Positions 32,167 to 41,225 of a DNA stretch of 64,000 bases are shown piece after piece; positions within the stretch are counted from its first letter, which is position 1; each line of letters opens with the position of its first letter. Source of the DNA: Chitinophagales bacterium (lineage in GTDB: Bacteria; Bacteroidota; Bacteroidia; Chitinophagales; Saprospiraceae); assembly GCA_017303875.1 (NCBI GenBank), contig JAFLBP010000011.1, positions 62,001 through 126,000 of the forward strand, written 5' to 3'. The translations under genes and the position numbers were made by a program. Below the pieces are notes generated by a model that saw only the letters and a list, made by a program, of their open reading frames with translations, was not told the DNA's origin and ran no database searches.

Positions 32167-35100
32167 ATGCTTGGCATTTATGGATTGAGTGGCCCTGCAT
32201 GTGGTCTTATTCAGGAACCTTCCGGGCAGCCTGATATTTTTACAATTTGTAATGGTGTACAGGCACAGCGATTAGGGACAGTGAATGTTTTCCTGGATCC
32301 GGATGCCAATGGAACCATGGATCCGGATGATATCGTAAATCTTGATCTCGTTCAATATGAGATTAATATCCCTGTCAATGCCACATTTGGAGTGCAGCAA
32401 TTGATTTTTTATGGTGAACAGGGGGTACGTTATTATTTAGACGATCTTGAGGTCTTTAGCGACTGCACGCCTACCATTCAGGTTACGCCTACAATTGTTG
32501 AACAATGCGTTGATGGAACAGCGGTTGTAAATTATGAATTGTGTGTGATTAATACTTCAAATAGCCAGGCGCTTCCTATAAACTTTGCCGTCAATATTCC
32601 GGCTGTACCTGGTGTTACAGTAGTTCCCGGAGGAGGTTTTAATCAACTCGGCGAAGCGAATCTGTTACTTACAGGAAGCAATACCAGCCCTGTTTGTACA
32701 ACATTAACTTTGACACTCGCTACGGAGTCAACCGTAATTCCGGGTACGGAATTGCCGCTTTCTTTAAGTGTAGATAGTCAGGTGGCTTGTACCGATCTTG
32801 GGCCAACGAATGGAGATCTTCTCCTTGTTTTGCAGGACTGCGACCCAGATCCCCTCTCCTGCCAATGCCCACCCGGCGCCAACACCTACGTGTTCGGAAC
32901 CAACACAAGCTCTGTATCCTATGCTTCTGCCGGTGGCCTGCCACCCGATCAAAACGCCCTCTCGAATGCCTGCTTCGAAGTGAATGGCCGACTTAACTGG
33001 GATTTGGATATTACCCTGAGTAATGTACACTTCATCATGAATGAAGGAGCAGAGATTGTTGTCCCCAATGGTTATGGCCTTTACCTCAGCGGAAACAACC
33101 TGCTGGAGGGCTGTGAACACTTGTGGCGAGGTATTACCATTGAAGGCGGTGGCTGGTTTAGTGCCAATAACAGTACCATTCGGGATGCCTTATATGCTGT
33201 CGTCCCGAAAGGAAATTCCAATATTGCCCTCATCGGCAATGAATTTAATGCCAACCATGTAGGGGTGTTAGCCGTTTCCGGTATGCCTGTTTACAATTGG
33301 GGCATTACCGGCAATGAATTTATTTGCGATCAGCCCCTGTTGCCTCCTTTTAACGGTCTCGGCACAGCGCCCCCTCCGATTACCCATGCGGCATTTATGC
33401 TTTTGAACGTACCAGGAACATTCGTTATTGGTGCAAACAATCTTATGGACGGTATCTCCAATGGCCTGATTGCTTTCCGGGCAGGGTTCTCTATGGAACA
33501 GTGCACTATTCAGAACCTGGTGAACAATACCGACAGCCCCATCAATCAACATGGCGTATGGGCCTCCAATTGCTTTGTGGCGAATGTGCAACACAATACG
33601 TTTGACAATGTGGGGGTCGGGATTTTTGCCGATAATGTTAACCTGAATGCTGAATTTAACACCATTGCGGGCATCCCAACAGCCCCGGTAGCCGGTCATG
33701 CCGGAATCCGTTATCAGAACGGGGCTAACCGAAGCATTCGTATCCGCGATAACAACATCCTGTCTGCGTGGAATGCCGGTATTCGTGTCAACAACTGCAA
33801 GAAACCCGCCCTGCTGCGGGTAAAACGGAACACCGTATCGCTTTTCCCGCAAGATATAGACGGCGCTGCCATCGAACTGAAAACCTGTAGCAGTGGTTTT
33901 ATCTCGGATAATGACATACACTATAACAATGCGAATGAGGAGTGGACCGCACTGGGTTTGCAGGATTGCAGCAGTATGACGGTTTACAACAACAGTTCCA
34001 ATGGCTTGGGCATTACCAATGTAGGTGGTTTTGGCAACTACTTCAGCGCCAACACCATCAGCAGTGAGGCTTCGTTTGAAACCGTTGGTTTTTGGGTGCA
34101 GAACAGTGTTGACCGCTATTGCAGCAACACGACCAACGGCCAGCTGGGCAACGGCTGGCAGTTTGCCGGTGCCTGCTCGCCCAGTAAGTTCTCCTGCAAC
34201 AGTATTGGCAACGCCGCCACTGGCCTGCGATTAAGCCAGTTCGGAACCACCACCACCAGTATCGGTGAGCAACCCAACCAGGGCAACGACTGGTACGGCA
34301 GCTATACCAACCTCGGTGCTTACCATGAGTCGAATGCGGACTTTATTATCCTTAAATCGCAGTTCAGCATGCCGCAGGCGGAAATTCCGAGCTGGAATAC
34401 CGGGGCCGGGATGGGGGTGTCGTGGTTCGACCTGTATACTGGCCAATCAACAATTAATTGCAACTTAGCCTGTGCCGCCCCTGTGGATGCAGACGAAGCC
34501 CCCGGCGGCGGCGGTGACGGGGATTTATCGGGCCTTGGTCATGCGGGTAGCGATGACGCGGCCATTGCGCGCGGCGATTTTTCGGGAGATGGCATCAGCT
34601 GGATGAGTCGCTGGCGCTTGTATGAGCGTTTGCTTGCCTATCCGGATATGCCCGCAGATCAGGACGTGCAGGATTTTAAAACACAGGCCCAGGGCGACGC
34701 GCTGGGACAATTATTTGCGCTAAGCCGCCAGGCTGAACTGCTCCAACAGGGGCCGGATTGGGCTGGTCAAAGTTTTGCGTATTTGCAAAACGACATTCAG
34801 GCACTTACCGCCCAATTGCAACAAACCCTGAAGGATGGCCCCTTAAAGGGTGCAGATGCCTGGCGTATGGAAATCCGCTCCCTGTATGCCGACCTGCATC
34901 AAGCTGCAAAAATCTATTACCGCTACGAAGACTGGATGGCGCAACAGCGCAAAGACGGGGCGGCGTCGCTGCTGCCTGCACTGAATGTGGTGCAAGCAGT
35001 GGTACAGGATGCTCCCCTTAATGTGAAAAACCTGCAAGCGCTACAATTGGAACACGACTTTTTCCTGAACGAAGCGGCTGATCCGACAGCATTGGCGGAG

Positions 35101-35520
35101 ATCAAGGCAATAGCGGATCAGTGTCCCTTTGAAGGCGGCTTTGCCGTGTATGCAGCGCGGAGTATTTACAGTCGTTTTGTTCCGGCCTCTCGCTGGAATG
35201 ATGAGCAACTTTGTATGATGGGCACTACACCGCCGGACAAGCGGAATGCGCAACAGGAACGGGGTGGGGTAGCCAACCTGCTCGTGTTGCCGAACCCGGC
35301 CAACGATTTGGTGTTCTTCCAGTCGGCAAAGCCCTTTGGCGCCGATGCCCGCTTAGAAATCCTGAGCAGCACCGGCACCTTGTGGCAATCCGTCAACCTC
35401 GATGCACAAAGCAATATTTACCGCCTGCCCAGCGCAAACTGGCTGGCCGGAATGTACCACTACCGCCTCCTGCGCCCCGAAATGCAGCCGGAAAGTGGTA
35501 AATTCCTGATTATACACTGA
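32167..35520 (+). CDS. Downstream portion of the same secreted protein, with T9SS sorting domain
   Basis: Continues the frame of 30379-32139; the first ATG after the stop is 32167, but homology runs across (TP, stop, ANQTPAQNPMLGIYG), so this ATG is probably not a true start. Content in order: a beta-sandwich with acidic loop FLDPDANGTMDPDDIVNLDL (Ca-binding type), Ig-like strands (VTPTIVEQCVDGTAVVNYEL), a right-handed parallel beta-helix of about 350 residues (repeats such as NNILSAWNAGIRVNNC), a helical region, and a C-terminal T9SS type A sorting domain (LVLPNPANDLVFFQS, ending GMYHYRLLRPEM...KFLIIH). The protein would be exported by T9SS and attached at the cell surface or released. Intact length would be about 1713 residues. 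Confidence 0.75.
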   Translation: MLGIYGLSGPACGLIQEPSGQPDIFTICNGVQAQRLGTVNVFLDPDANGTMDPDDIVNLDLVQYEINIPVNATFGVQQLIFYGEQGVRYYLDDLEVFSDCTPTIQVTPTIVEQCVDGTAVVNYELCVINTSNSQALPINFAVNIPAVPGVTVVPGGGFNQLGEANLLLTGSNTSPVCTTLTLTLATESTVIPGTELPLSLSVDSQVACTDLGPTNGDLLLVLQDCDPDPLSCQCPPGANTYVFGTNTSSVSYASAGGLPPDQNALSNACFEVNGRLNWDLDITLSNVHFIMNEGAEIVVPNGYGLYLSGNNLLEGCEHLWRGITIEGGGWFSANNSTIRDALYAVVPKGNSNIALIGNEFNANHVGVLAVSGMPVYNWGITGNEFICDQPLLPPFNGLGTAPPPITHAAFMLLNVPGTFVIGANNLMDGISNGLIAFRAGFSMEQCTIQNLVNNTDSPINQHGVWASNCFVANVQHNTFDNVGVGIFADNVNLNAEFNTIAGIPTAPVAGHAGIRYQNGANRSIRIRDNNILSAWNAGIRVNNCKKPALLRVKRNTVSLFPQDIDGAAIELKTCSSGFISDNDIHYNNANEEWTALGLQDCSSMTVYNNSSNGLGITNVGGFGNYFSANTISSEASFETVGFWVQNSVDRYCSNTTNGQLGNGWQFAGACSPSKFSCNSIGNAATGLRLSQFGTTTTSIGEQPNQGNDWYGSYTNLGAYHESNADFIILKSQFSMPQAEIPSWNTGAGMGVSWFDLYTGQSTINCNLACAAPVDADEAPGGGGDGDLSGLGHAGSDDAAIARGDFSGDGISWMSRWRLYERLLAYPDMPADQDVQDFKTQAQGDALGQLFALSRQAELLQQGPDWAGQSFAYLQNDIQALTAQLQQTLKDGPLKGADAWRMEIRSLYADLHQAAKIYYRYEDWMAQQRKDGAASLLPALNVVQAVVQDAPLNVKNLQALQLEHDFFLNEAADPTALAEIKAIADQCPFEGGFAVYAARSIYSRFVPASRWNDEQLCMMGTTPPDKRNAQQERGGVANLLVLPNPANDLVFFQSAKPFGADARLEILSSTGTLWQSVNLDAQSNIYRLPSANWLAGMYHYRLLRPEMQPESGKFLIIH

Positions 35521-35579
35521 TAAAAAGCAATGTTCACCCGGCAGCCGGCACTTGTGCCGGCTGCTTTTTTGAATTACCC

Positions 35580-37319
35580 ATGCGACAATTTTTTACCCTG
35601 CTGCTGCTCCTTATTCCGTTTTTTACATACGCCCAGCGCCATGATAATATATGGTTTTTTGGGGGAGGGGGAGGTTATCCCGGTGCACAAGCGGACTCAT
35701 TTGGATTAAGCATATTTAATTTTAATGATGATGATCTTAATATTACATCAAATTTCAATCCTACAGTAGTGTTTTACGGCATCAACACAACCGTATGCGA
35801 CAGAAATGGATTGCTTCAGTTTTATACCAATGGGGTGCGGGTGTACAATACCAATCATGTATATATGTCCAATGGCGACGGTTTGGTCTCCAACGGATCG
35901 AGCCAGGGTTACCGTTTGCCTCAAAGTGTGAGCGCCATGCCCTATCCCGGTCACCCTGGTCAGTATATCCTTATTGCGATTGAAGACTTTAACAATGATG
36001 CAGTTGGTCACAAACTGTTTTACCATATTATAGACATGCAGGCAGAAAATGGCCTGGGCAAGGTGATTTTGAAGCGGCAGTTGCTGGTTCAGGATTCTCT
36101 GACCTGGGGGCAAATCGCAGCCGTCAAACATGCCAATGGTCGGGACTGGTGGTTCATTGTGGCGCGAAACGACAGCAATGAATATTATATCGGCTCAATA
36201 ACTCCGTCCGGGGTGCAGGTTCGATTGGATACGGTGGGCGATAAAATATTTACGGGAGGCGGGGCCGTTTGCTTTAGTCCCGATGGGCGCTATCATATTC
36301 GGGTGGATAGCAAAGGAGCAATGTATCCTGTAAGCGTAAACATTTTCGATTTTGACCGCTGCAGTGGTGTGTTGAGCCATCAGCGCAGTCATCAATTATA
36401 CAATCCACAACACTTTCTGTGTGGCACGGTGGTATCCCCGGACAGCCGCTACCTATATGTCACGGACGACCGGATTGTCTATCAGTATGATTTACAGGCG
36501 CCTGATGTTTTTGCCACGGAAACCGTGGTAGCGGAGTGGGATGGATCTAAGTATTTCGGTATATGGCCAATTGATTTTTATTTGGGGCAAAATGGGCCGG
36601 ATGGTCGGATTTATGTGAATTCCAGCTCAAGCAGCAAAAGTATGCACCGTATCAGGTTTCCGAATCGCAAGGGGAAGGCTTGTCAGTTTGTACAAAACGA
36701 TATAAAAACGCCAACAATATTCCGTTACCAGATGCCCAATCACCCCAATTACCGGCTTGGCCCGCTGGATGGGAGTTCCTGCGATACCTTAGGGATAGAT
36801 AACCTGCCACTGGCTGCCTGGCGCTGGGAGCAGGAGTACGACAGCCTGCCCTTGCGGATCAGTTTCAGCGATTTTTCCTATTATGCGCCGGAGCAATGGT
36901 ACTGGGATTTTGGGGATGGTCAGGTGAGTCAGGATACTTCCCCGGTACATGTGTATGCGCAGTCTGGGATTTATGAAGTATGCCTGGTGGTTCAAAATAC
37001 GTATGGTGCCGACACCCTTTGCCGTCTGGTAAATGTGGAGGTGAGCAGCGTCAACGACGCTCAGGAGCAGCCGTTTGAAGTATCTGCCTGGCCCAATCCG
37101 TTCAGCAGGGAGCTGGTCTTGTCGCCCGAAGGCGGCGGGGTGGATTATGTGCGTGCCGAGGCGCAGTTGTACGATGTTCAGGGTCGTTTGGTGGCGCGGG
37201 AGCGCTGGCAGGGGCCACAGTTGCGCTGGGACTTGTCGGGCTTACCGCCAGGCTTGTACCTGCACACGGTACGGACAGACATGGGCCGGGTGTTTTGGGG
37301 GAAAGCGGTGAAGTATTAG
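35580..37319 (+). CDS. Secreted PKD-domain protein with T9SS sorting domain, copy 1
   Basis: A protein of 579 residues with a signal peptide (MRQFFTLLLLLIPFFTYAQ). A beta-propeller-like body of about 400 residues follows (ICTNDGLLQFYTNG-type repeats, CFSPDGRYHIR, VSPDSRYLYVTDDRI), then a PKD domain (FGDGQVSQDTSPVHVYAQSG, YEVCLVV) and a C-terminal sorting domain (SAWPNPFSRELVLSPEGGG to GLYLHTVRTDMGRVFWGKAV). It should be exported by the T9SS. It lies 59 bases after the giant protein gene. The next gene is a near-identical paralogue; the two differ strongly only at about residues 24-60. Confidence 0.88.
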   Translation: MRQFFTLLLLLIPFFTYAQRHDNIWFFGGGGGYPGAQADSFGLSIFNFNDDDLNITSNFNPTVVFYGINTTVCDRNGLLQFYTNGVRVYNTNHVYMSNGDGLVSNGSSQGYRLPQSVSAMPYPGHPGQYILIAIEDFNNDAVGHKLFYHIIDMQAENGLGKVILKRQLLVQDSLTWGQIAAVKHANGRDWWFIVARNDSNEYYIGSITPSGVQVRLDTVGDKIFTGGGAVCFSPDGRYHIRVDSKGAMYPVSVNIFDFDRCSGVLSHQRSHQLYNPQHFLCGTVVSPDSRYLYVTDDRIVYQYDLQAPDVFATETVVAEWDGSKYFGIWPIDFYLGQNGPDGRIYVNSSSSSKSMHRIRFPNRKGKACQFVQNDIKTPTIFRYQMPNHPNYRLGPLDGSSCDTLGIDNLPLAAWRWEQEYDSLPLRISFSDFSYYAPEQWYWDFGDGQVSQDTSPVHVYAQSGIYEVCLVVQNTYGADTLCRLVNVEVSSVNDAQEQPFEVSAWPNPFSRELVLSPEGGGVDYVRAEAQLYDVQGRLVARERWQGPQLRWDLSGLPPGLYLHTVRTDMGRVFWGKAVKY

Positions 37320-37320
37320 T

Positions 37321-37345
37321 GATGAATGATGAATGATGAATGATG
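37321..37345. repeat. GATGAAT tandem array between the paralogues
   Basis: Three to four copies of TGATGAA follow the stop codon of copy 1. A matching GATGAGT array follows copy 2 at 39175-39200, so the array is part of, or borders, the duplicated unit. Confidence 0.6.
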
Positions 37346-37429
37346 AAGTTTTTTAAATGTTTGGTAATCAGATCAATGCAAAGCGTTTTTTTTGAAAATG
37401 CGCTGTTTTTTTCTTCAAATCTCAAATCC

Positions 37430-39172
37430 ATGCGACAACTTTTTACCCTGCTGCTGCTCCTTATTCCGTTTTTTACATACGCCCAGCGCCATGATAATAT
37501 CTGGTTTTTTGGGGGAGGGGGAGGCGCGCAGTCTTTACCCAACGATTCTTTTGGTATTTCAATCCTGAACTTTGGAGAATATGATTCGCCTTTGATTGAA
37601 GTAAATCAGGAGTACACGGTTAATTTTTATGGCATTAACACAACCGTATGCGACAGTAATGGATTGCTTCAGTTTTACACCAATGGGGTGCGGGTATACA
37701 ATACCAATCATGTTTATATGTCCAATGGCGACGGTTTGGTCTCCAACGGTGCAAGTGATGGCTACCGTTTGCCCCAAAGTGTGAGCGCCATGCCCTATCC
37801 CGGTCATCCGGGTCAGTATATTCTTATTGCGATTGAAGACTTTAACAATGATGCAGTTGGGCATAAACTGTTTTACCATATTATAGACATGCATGCAGAA
37901 AATGGTCTGGGTAAGGTGATTTTGAAGCGGCAGTTGCTAGTGCAGGATTCTCTGACCTGGGGACAAATCGCAGCCGTCAAACATGCCAATGGTCGGGACT
38001 GGTGGTTCATTGTGGCGCGGAACGACAGCAATGAATATTATATCGGCTCAATAACTCCGTCCGGGGTGCAGGTTCGATTGGATACGGTGGGCGATAAAAT
38101 ACTTACGGGAGGCGGGGCCGTTTGCTTTAGTCCCGATGGGCGCTATCATATTCGGGCGGATAGTAAAGGTGCCATCTATCCCGTTACAGTAAATATTTTC
38201 GATTTTGACCGCTGCAGTGGTGTGTTGAGCCATCAGCGCCGTCATTCACTGTATAATCCGCAACACTTTGTAATTGGCACGGTGGTATCCCCGGACAGCC
38301 GCTACCTATATGTTACGGACGACCGGATTGTCTATCAGTATGATTTACAGGCGCCTGATGTTTTTGCCACGGAAACCGTGGTGGCGGAGTGGGATGGGTT
38401 TAAGTATGCAGGTATATGGCCTACAGATTTTTATCAGGGGCAAAATGGGCCGGATGGTCGGATTTATGTGAATACCAGCAATAGTAGCAGAAGTATGCAC
38501 CGTATCAGGTTCCCGAATCGCAAGGGGAAGGCTTGTCAGTTTGTACAGAATGACATGAAGTATTTTACAAGTTTTCGCTACGAGATGCCCAACCACCCCA
38601 ATTACCGGCTTGGCCCGCTGGATGGGAGTTCCTGTGATACCTTAGGGATAGATAACCTGCCACTGGCTGCCTGGCGCTGGGAGCAGGAGTACGACAGCCT
38701 GCCCTTGCGGATCAGTTTCAGCGATTTTTCCTATTATGCGCCGGAGCAATGGTACTGGGATTTTGGGGATGGTCAGGTGAGTCAGGATACTTCCCCGGTA
38801 CATGTGTATGCGCAGTCTGGGATTTATGAAGTATGCCTGGTGGTTCAAAATACGTATGGTGCCGACACCCTTTGCCGTCTGGTAAATGTGGAGGTGAGCA
38901 GCGTCAACGACGCTCAGGAGCAGCCGTTTGAAGTATCTGCCTGGCCCAATCCGTTCAGCAGGGAGCTGGTCTTGTCGCCCGAAGGCGGCGGGGTGGATTA
39001 TGTGCGTGCCGAGGCGCAGTTGTACGATGTTCAGGGTCGTTTGGTGGCGCGGGAGCGCTGGCAGGGGCCACAGTTGCGCTGGGACTTGTCGGGCTTACCG
39101 CCAGGCTTGTACCTGTACACGGTACGGACAGACAGGGGCCGGGTGTTTTGGGGGAAAGCGGTGAAGTATTAG
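37430..39172 (+). CDS. Secreted PKD-domain protein with T9SS sorting domain, copy 2
   Basis: A protein of 580 residues paralogous to the gene before it and built the same way: signal peptide (MRQLFTLLLLLIPFFTYAQ), beta-propeller-like body, PKD domain and T9SS sorting tail. The start at 37430 is fixed by the shared signal peptide; the frame is open further upstream. The last 550 bases differ from copy 1 at about three positions by my reading, whereas residues 24-60 (GAQSLPNDSFGISILNFG and on) and a stretch near 400 differ clearly. This pattern fits a recent tandem duplication or gene conversion with selection for change at the N-terminal region. Confidence 0.88.
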   Translation: MRQLFTLLLLLIPFFTYAQRHDNIWFFGGGGGAQSLPNDSFGISILNFGEYDSPLIEVNQEYTVNFYGINTTVCDSNGLLQFYTNGVRVYNTNHVYMSNGDGLVSNGASDGYRLPQSVSAMPYPGHPGQYILIAIEDFNNDAVGHKLFYHIIDMHAENGLGKVILKRQLLVQDSLTWGQIAAVKHANGRDWWFIVARNDSNEYYIGSITPSGVQVRLDTVGDKILTGGGAVCFSPDGRYHIRADSKGAIYPVTVNIFDFDRCSGVLSHQRRHSLYNPQHFVIGTVVSPDSRYLYVTDDRIVYQYDLQAPDVFATETVVAEWDGFKYAGIWPTDFYQGQNGPDGRIYVNTSNSSRSMHRIRFPNRKGKACQFVQNDMKYFTSFRYEMPNHPNYRLGPLDGSSCDTLGIDNLPLAAWRWEQEYDSLPLRISFSDFSYYAPEQWYWDFGDGQVSQDTSPVHVYAQSGIYEVCLVVQNTYGADTLCRLVNVEVSSVNDAQEQPFEVSAWPNPFSRELVLSPEGGGVDYVRAEAQLYDVQGRLVARERWQGPQLRWDLSGLPPGLYLYTVRTDRGRVFWGKAVKY

Positions 39173-39212
39173 TGATGAGGGATGAGTGATGAGTGATGAG
39201 TGGTTTGTTTAC

Positions 39213-40346
39213 TCAATACGCACTCGGCGCAACGCCGGTCGCTTTTTTAAACGCGCGGTTGAAAGTGGATTTGGAATTAAACCCGCATTCATAGGCAATG
39301 CCCAGGAGGGAAAGATGCTGGACGCTTTCATCGTTCAGCATCTTTTTTACGGCCTCTACCCGGTATGCATTTACAAAGTCGTTGAAATTTTTGCCGTAGG
39401 CCTGATTAATGGCTGCCGAAAGCACATTAACGTTGCTGTCAAGTCGCTTGGCTAATTCGCTGAGCGTCAGTTCTGGCTCTAAATAATAGCGTTTTTCCTG
39501 CATGGCCGCATCTAACTTGGTGCGCCAGCGTTCGAGCGACTCCGCATCGAGCTTGTCGCTTTTTTCAGACATATCTGCCAGCGGAGATGCGGTATCCGCC
39601 GAAGTCGCTTCAAATCGAATCAAACGCGGCTGATGTTGTGCATAACCGGCAATGGCTAAATAGTATATCAGGCCGGCGTTGAAGAGTTCGTCCCACCAGT
39701 CGTGCCAGAAGTCCAGGTCAAATGCAATGTCGAGCAGGGTCATTGTCCAGTTGGCCAATGCAGAAAGCATGAGCACCAGCAAAAAATTCCGAAACCATTT
39801 AAAACTGACAGATTCGGTATCTGAAAACTCACTCGGCGCCCACTTTTGGTATTGCTGATACAAACGATATGCCCGGAGGAAGTAGAAGACTTGAAGCCCG
39901 ATAAGGATCAGCGCTTCAAGCAAGTCTATCCATGCATAATGTACATTGGTTTTCCACCATTCCACTGTAGTCGGGCCTTGCAGGTAAATGACCACCCGAT
40001 AGAAGGCGTGCACAACAAAAGGCAACAGGTGAATCCAGTCTTTTCGTTGAAAGCGAAAATCGGTATTCAACTGACTTTTCAGATAAAAGTAACACAGTGC
40101 CGGCAGCAGAAAGCTGAAATTTCGCGGTAAAAACTCCAGGGTCGTCCACAAAATATCCACGCCGCCAAAGCCCAGCATGTATTCCCATATTTCAAAGCTC
40201 ATGGTAAAAAGCAGGGCGCCGAACAACAGATCGGACAAACGCCGTGTGCTCATGGCCCTGCGCCAAAACAGAAAAGCGTACACCCAGGCCTGTGTGAATC
40301 CAAACAGCAAGGGGGCCGAATAGGCATTAAATTCAAAATGTAGCAT
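39213..40346 (-). CDS. AraC-family regulator with membrane-spanning sensor region
   Basis: A protein of 377 residues. The first 240 residues form six to seven membrane segments; the last 110 form an AraC-type DNA-binding domain: first helix-turn-helix LTLSELAKRLDSNVNVLSAA, second LLGIAYECGFNSKSTFNRAF and the ending KKATGVAPSAY. Such membrane AraC regulators sense signals at the membrane and control nearby or distant genes. The start codon overlaps the stop of the upstream exported-protein gene (TAATG), so the two are translationally coupled and may form a sensor pair. The target is unknown. Confidence 0.9.
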   Translation of the reverse strand: MLHFEFNAYSAPLLFGFTQAWVYAFLFWRRAMSTRRLSDLLFGALLFTMSFEIWEYMLGFGGVDILWTTLEFLPRNFSFLLPALCYFYLKSQLNTDFRFQRKDWIHLLPFVVHAFYRVVIYLQGPTTVEWWKTNVHYAWIDLLEALILIGLQVFYFLRAYRLYQQYQKWAPSEFSDTESVSFKWFRNFLLVLMLSALANWTMTLLDIAFDLDFWHDWWDELFNAGLIYYLAIAGYAQHQPRLIRFEATSADTASPLADMSEKSDKLDAESLERWRTKLDAAMQEKRYYLEPELTLSELAKRLDSNVNVLSAAINQAYGKNFNDFVNAYRVEAVKKMLNDESVQHLSLLGIAYECGFNSKSTFNRAFKKATGVAPSAY

Positions 40347-41101
40347 TACAGGCGAATCAGGTAGTTGTTTTTTTCCGGGTCAACTGTCAGGACAAGGGTT
40401 TCTTTAACCGCTGTTCCGTTCCAGTAAGGGCCTTCGCAAAGGTATAATTTTGTACCCACCGGATAGCCCACTTTCATGCGGCTAAAGATATTGAGCGATC
40501 GGCCGAATCCATGTGGTTCCTGTTCAAAACCTGCCGGCAAATCTGCCCTCACGTATACCTGCTTGTTAATCAGGCTTTTGCCGCTGATTATGAAATAGAC
40601 CATTTCTACTTTCAGCGTTGCTGCCACAGCCTCTAATGGCGCTATTTCGTTGGCTGCTTCGAGGCTTGCGTTTGCTTCGTCCATTTCATCATACGAAGCA
40701 CTCAGGCATTGTTCGCGTGTGAGTTCGGGCAGTCGCGACAGGTTGAAGTTGCGGCCTTCATCGCCGGCGCCGATTACAATGGCCAGTTCCCATTGCTGCC
40801 GTTTTTTGACGTAAATTCTTGCACCAACGGGCATATTAATCGCATGGCTGCCCAGCGCGTTGAGGGTGTAACCATATCCGGCGCGTATTTGCAAGCCCTT
40901 GTTGAAATAACGAATGTCAATTTGCCGGGCACTCAGGGAAGGATTGCTGACCGTAAAGCGCACCCGCGCCGGTTTGGGCACCTCAGGCTGCTGGGCCTCG
41001 GCGTTGTAGGTGTACGCAAACAGGCATAAGAGTGTAATACACTTCAGCAGTACGGATTGCAGGCGATTGGGAAGGGCTGGAAAGCAAAAGTTGTAAGACA
41101 T
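40346..41101 (-). CDS. Exported protein coupled to the AraC-type regulator
   Basis: A protein of 251 residues with an N-terminal signal region (LKCITLLCLFAYTYNAEA); an in-frame ATG at 41128 is an alternative start. The mature part has two beta-rich halves that look alike. One starts VRFTVSNPSLSARQIDIRYF, the other VYFIISGKSLINKQVYVRAD, each leading to a VGARIYVKK- or VGTKLYLCEG-type strand, so there seem to be two copies of a small beta domain. Function is unknown. Because its stop and the regulator's start share bases, it may be a periplasmic partner of that membrane regulator. Confidence 0.75.
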   Translation of the reverse strand: MSYNFCFPALPNRLQSVLLKCITLLCLFAYTYNAEAQQPEVPKPARVRFTVSNPSLSARQIDIRYFNKGLQIRAGYGYTLNALGSHAINMPVGARIYVKKRQQWELAIVIGAGDEGRNFNLSRLPELTREQCLSASYDEMDEANASLEAANEIAPLEAVAATLKVEMVYFIISGKSLINKQVYVRADLPAGFEQEPHGFGRSLNIFSRMKVGYPVGTKLYLCEGPYWNGTAVKETLVLTVDPEKNNYLIRL

Positions 41102-41225
41102 GGCAGACAAAGTTTTTTTGTGAAACAATGCTGCAAAAGTGCGGCGGCAAGCATTCGCCGGCGCTTCAAATCATACTTTGAGGCGTGTCAAGTACCCCAA
41201 ATGGGCATTTGAGACTTAAAATTCA

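Noticed and set aside
37321..37345. CRISPR-like array from the GATGAAT repeats
   Set aside because: The copies are directly tandem with no unique spacers and are only seven bases long; no cas gene is present.
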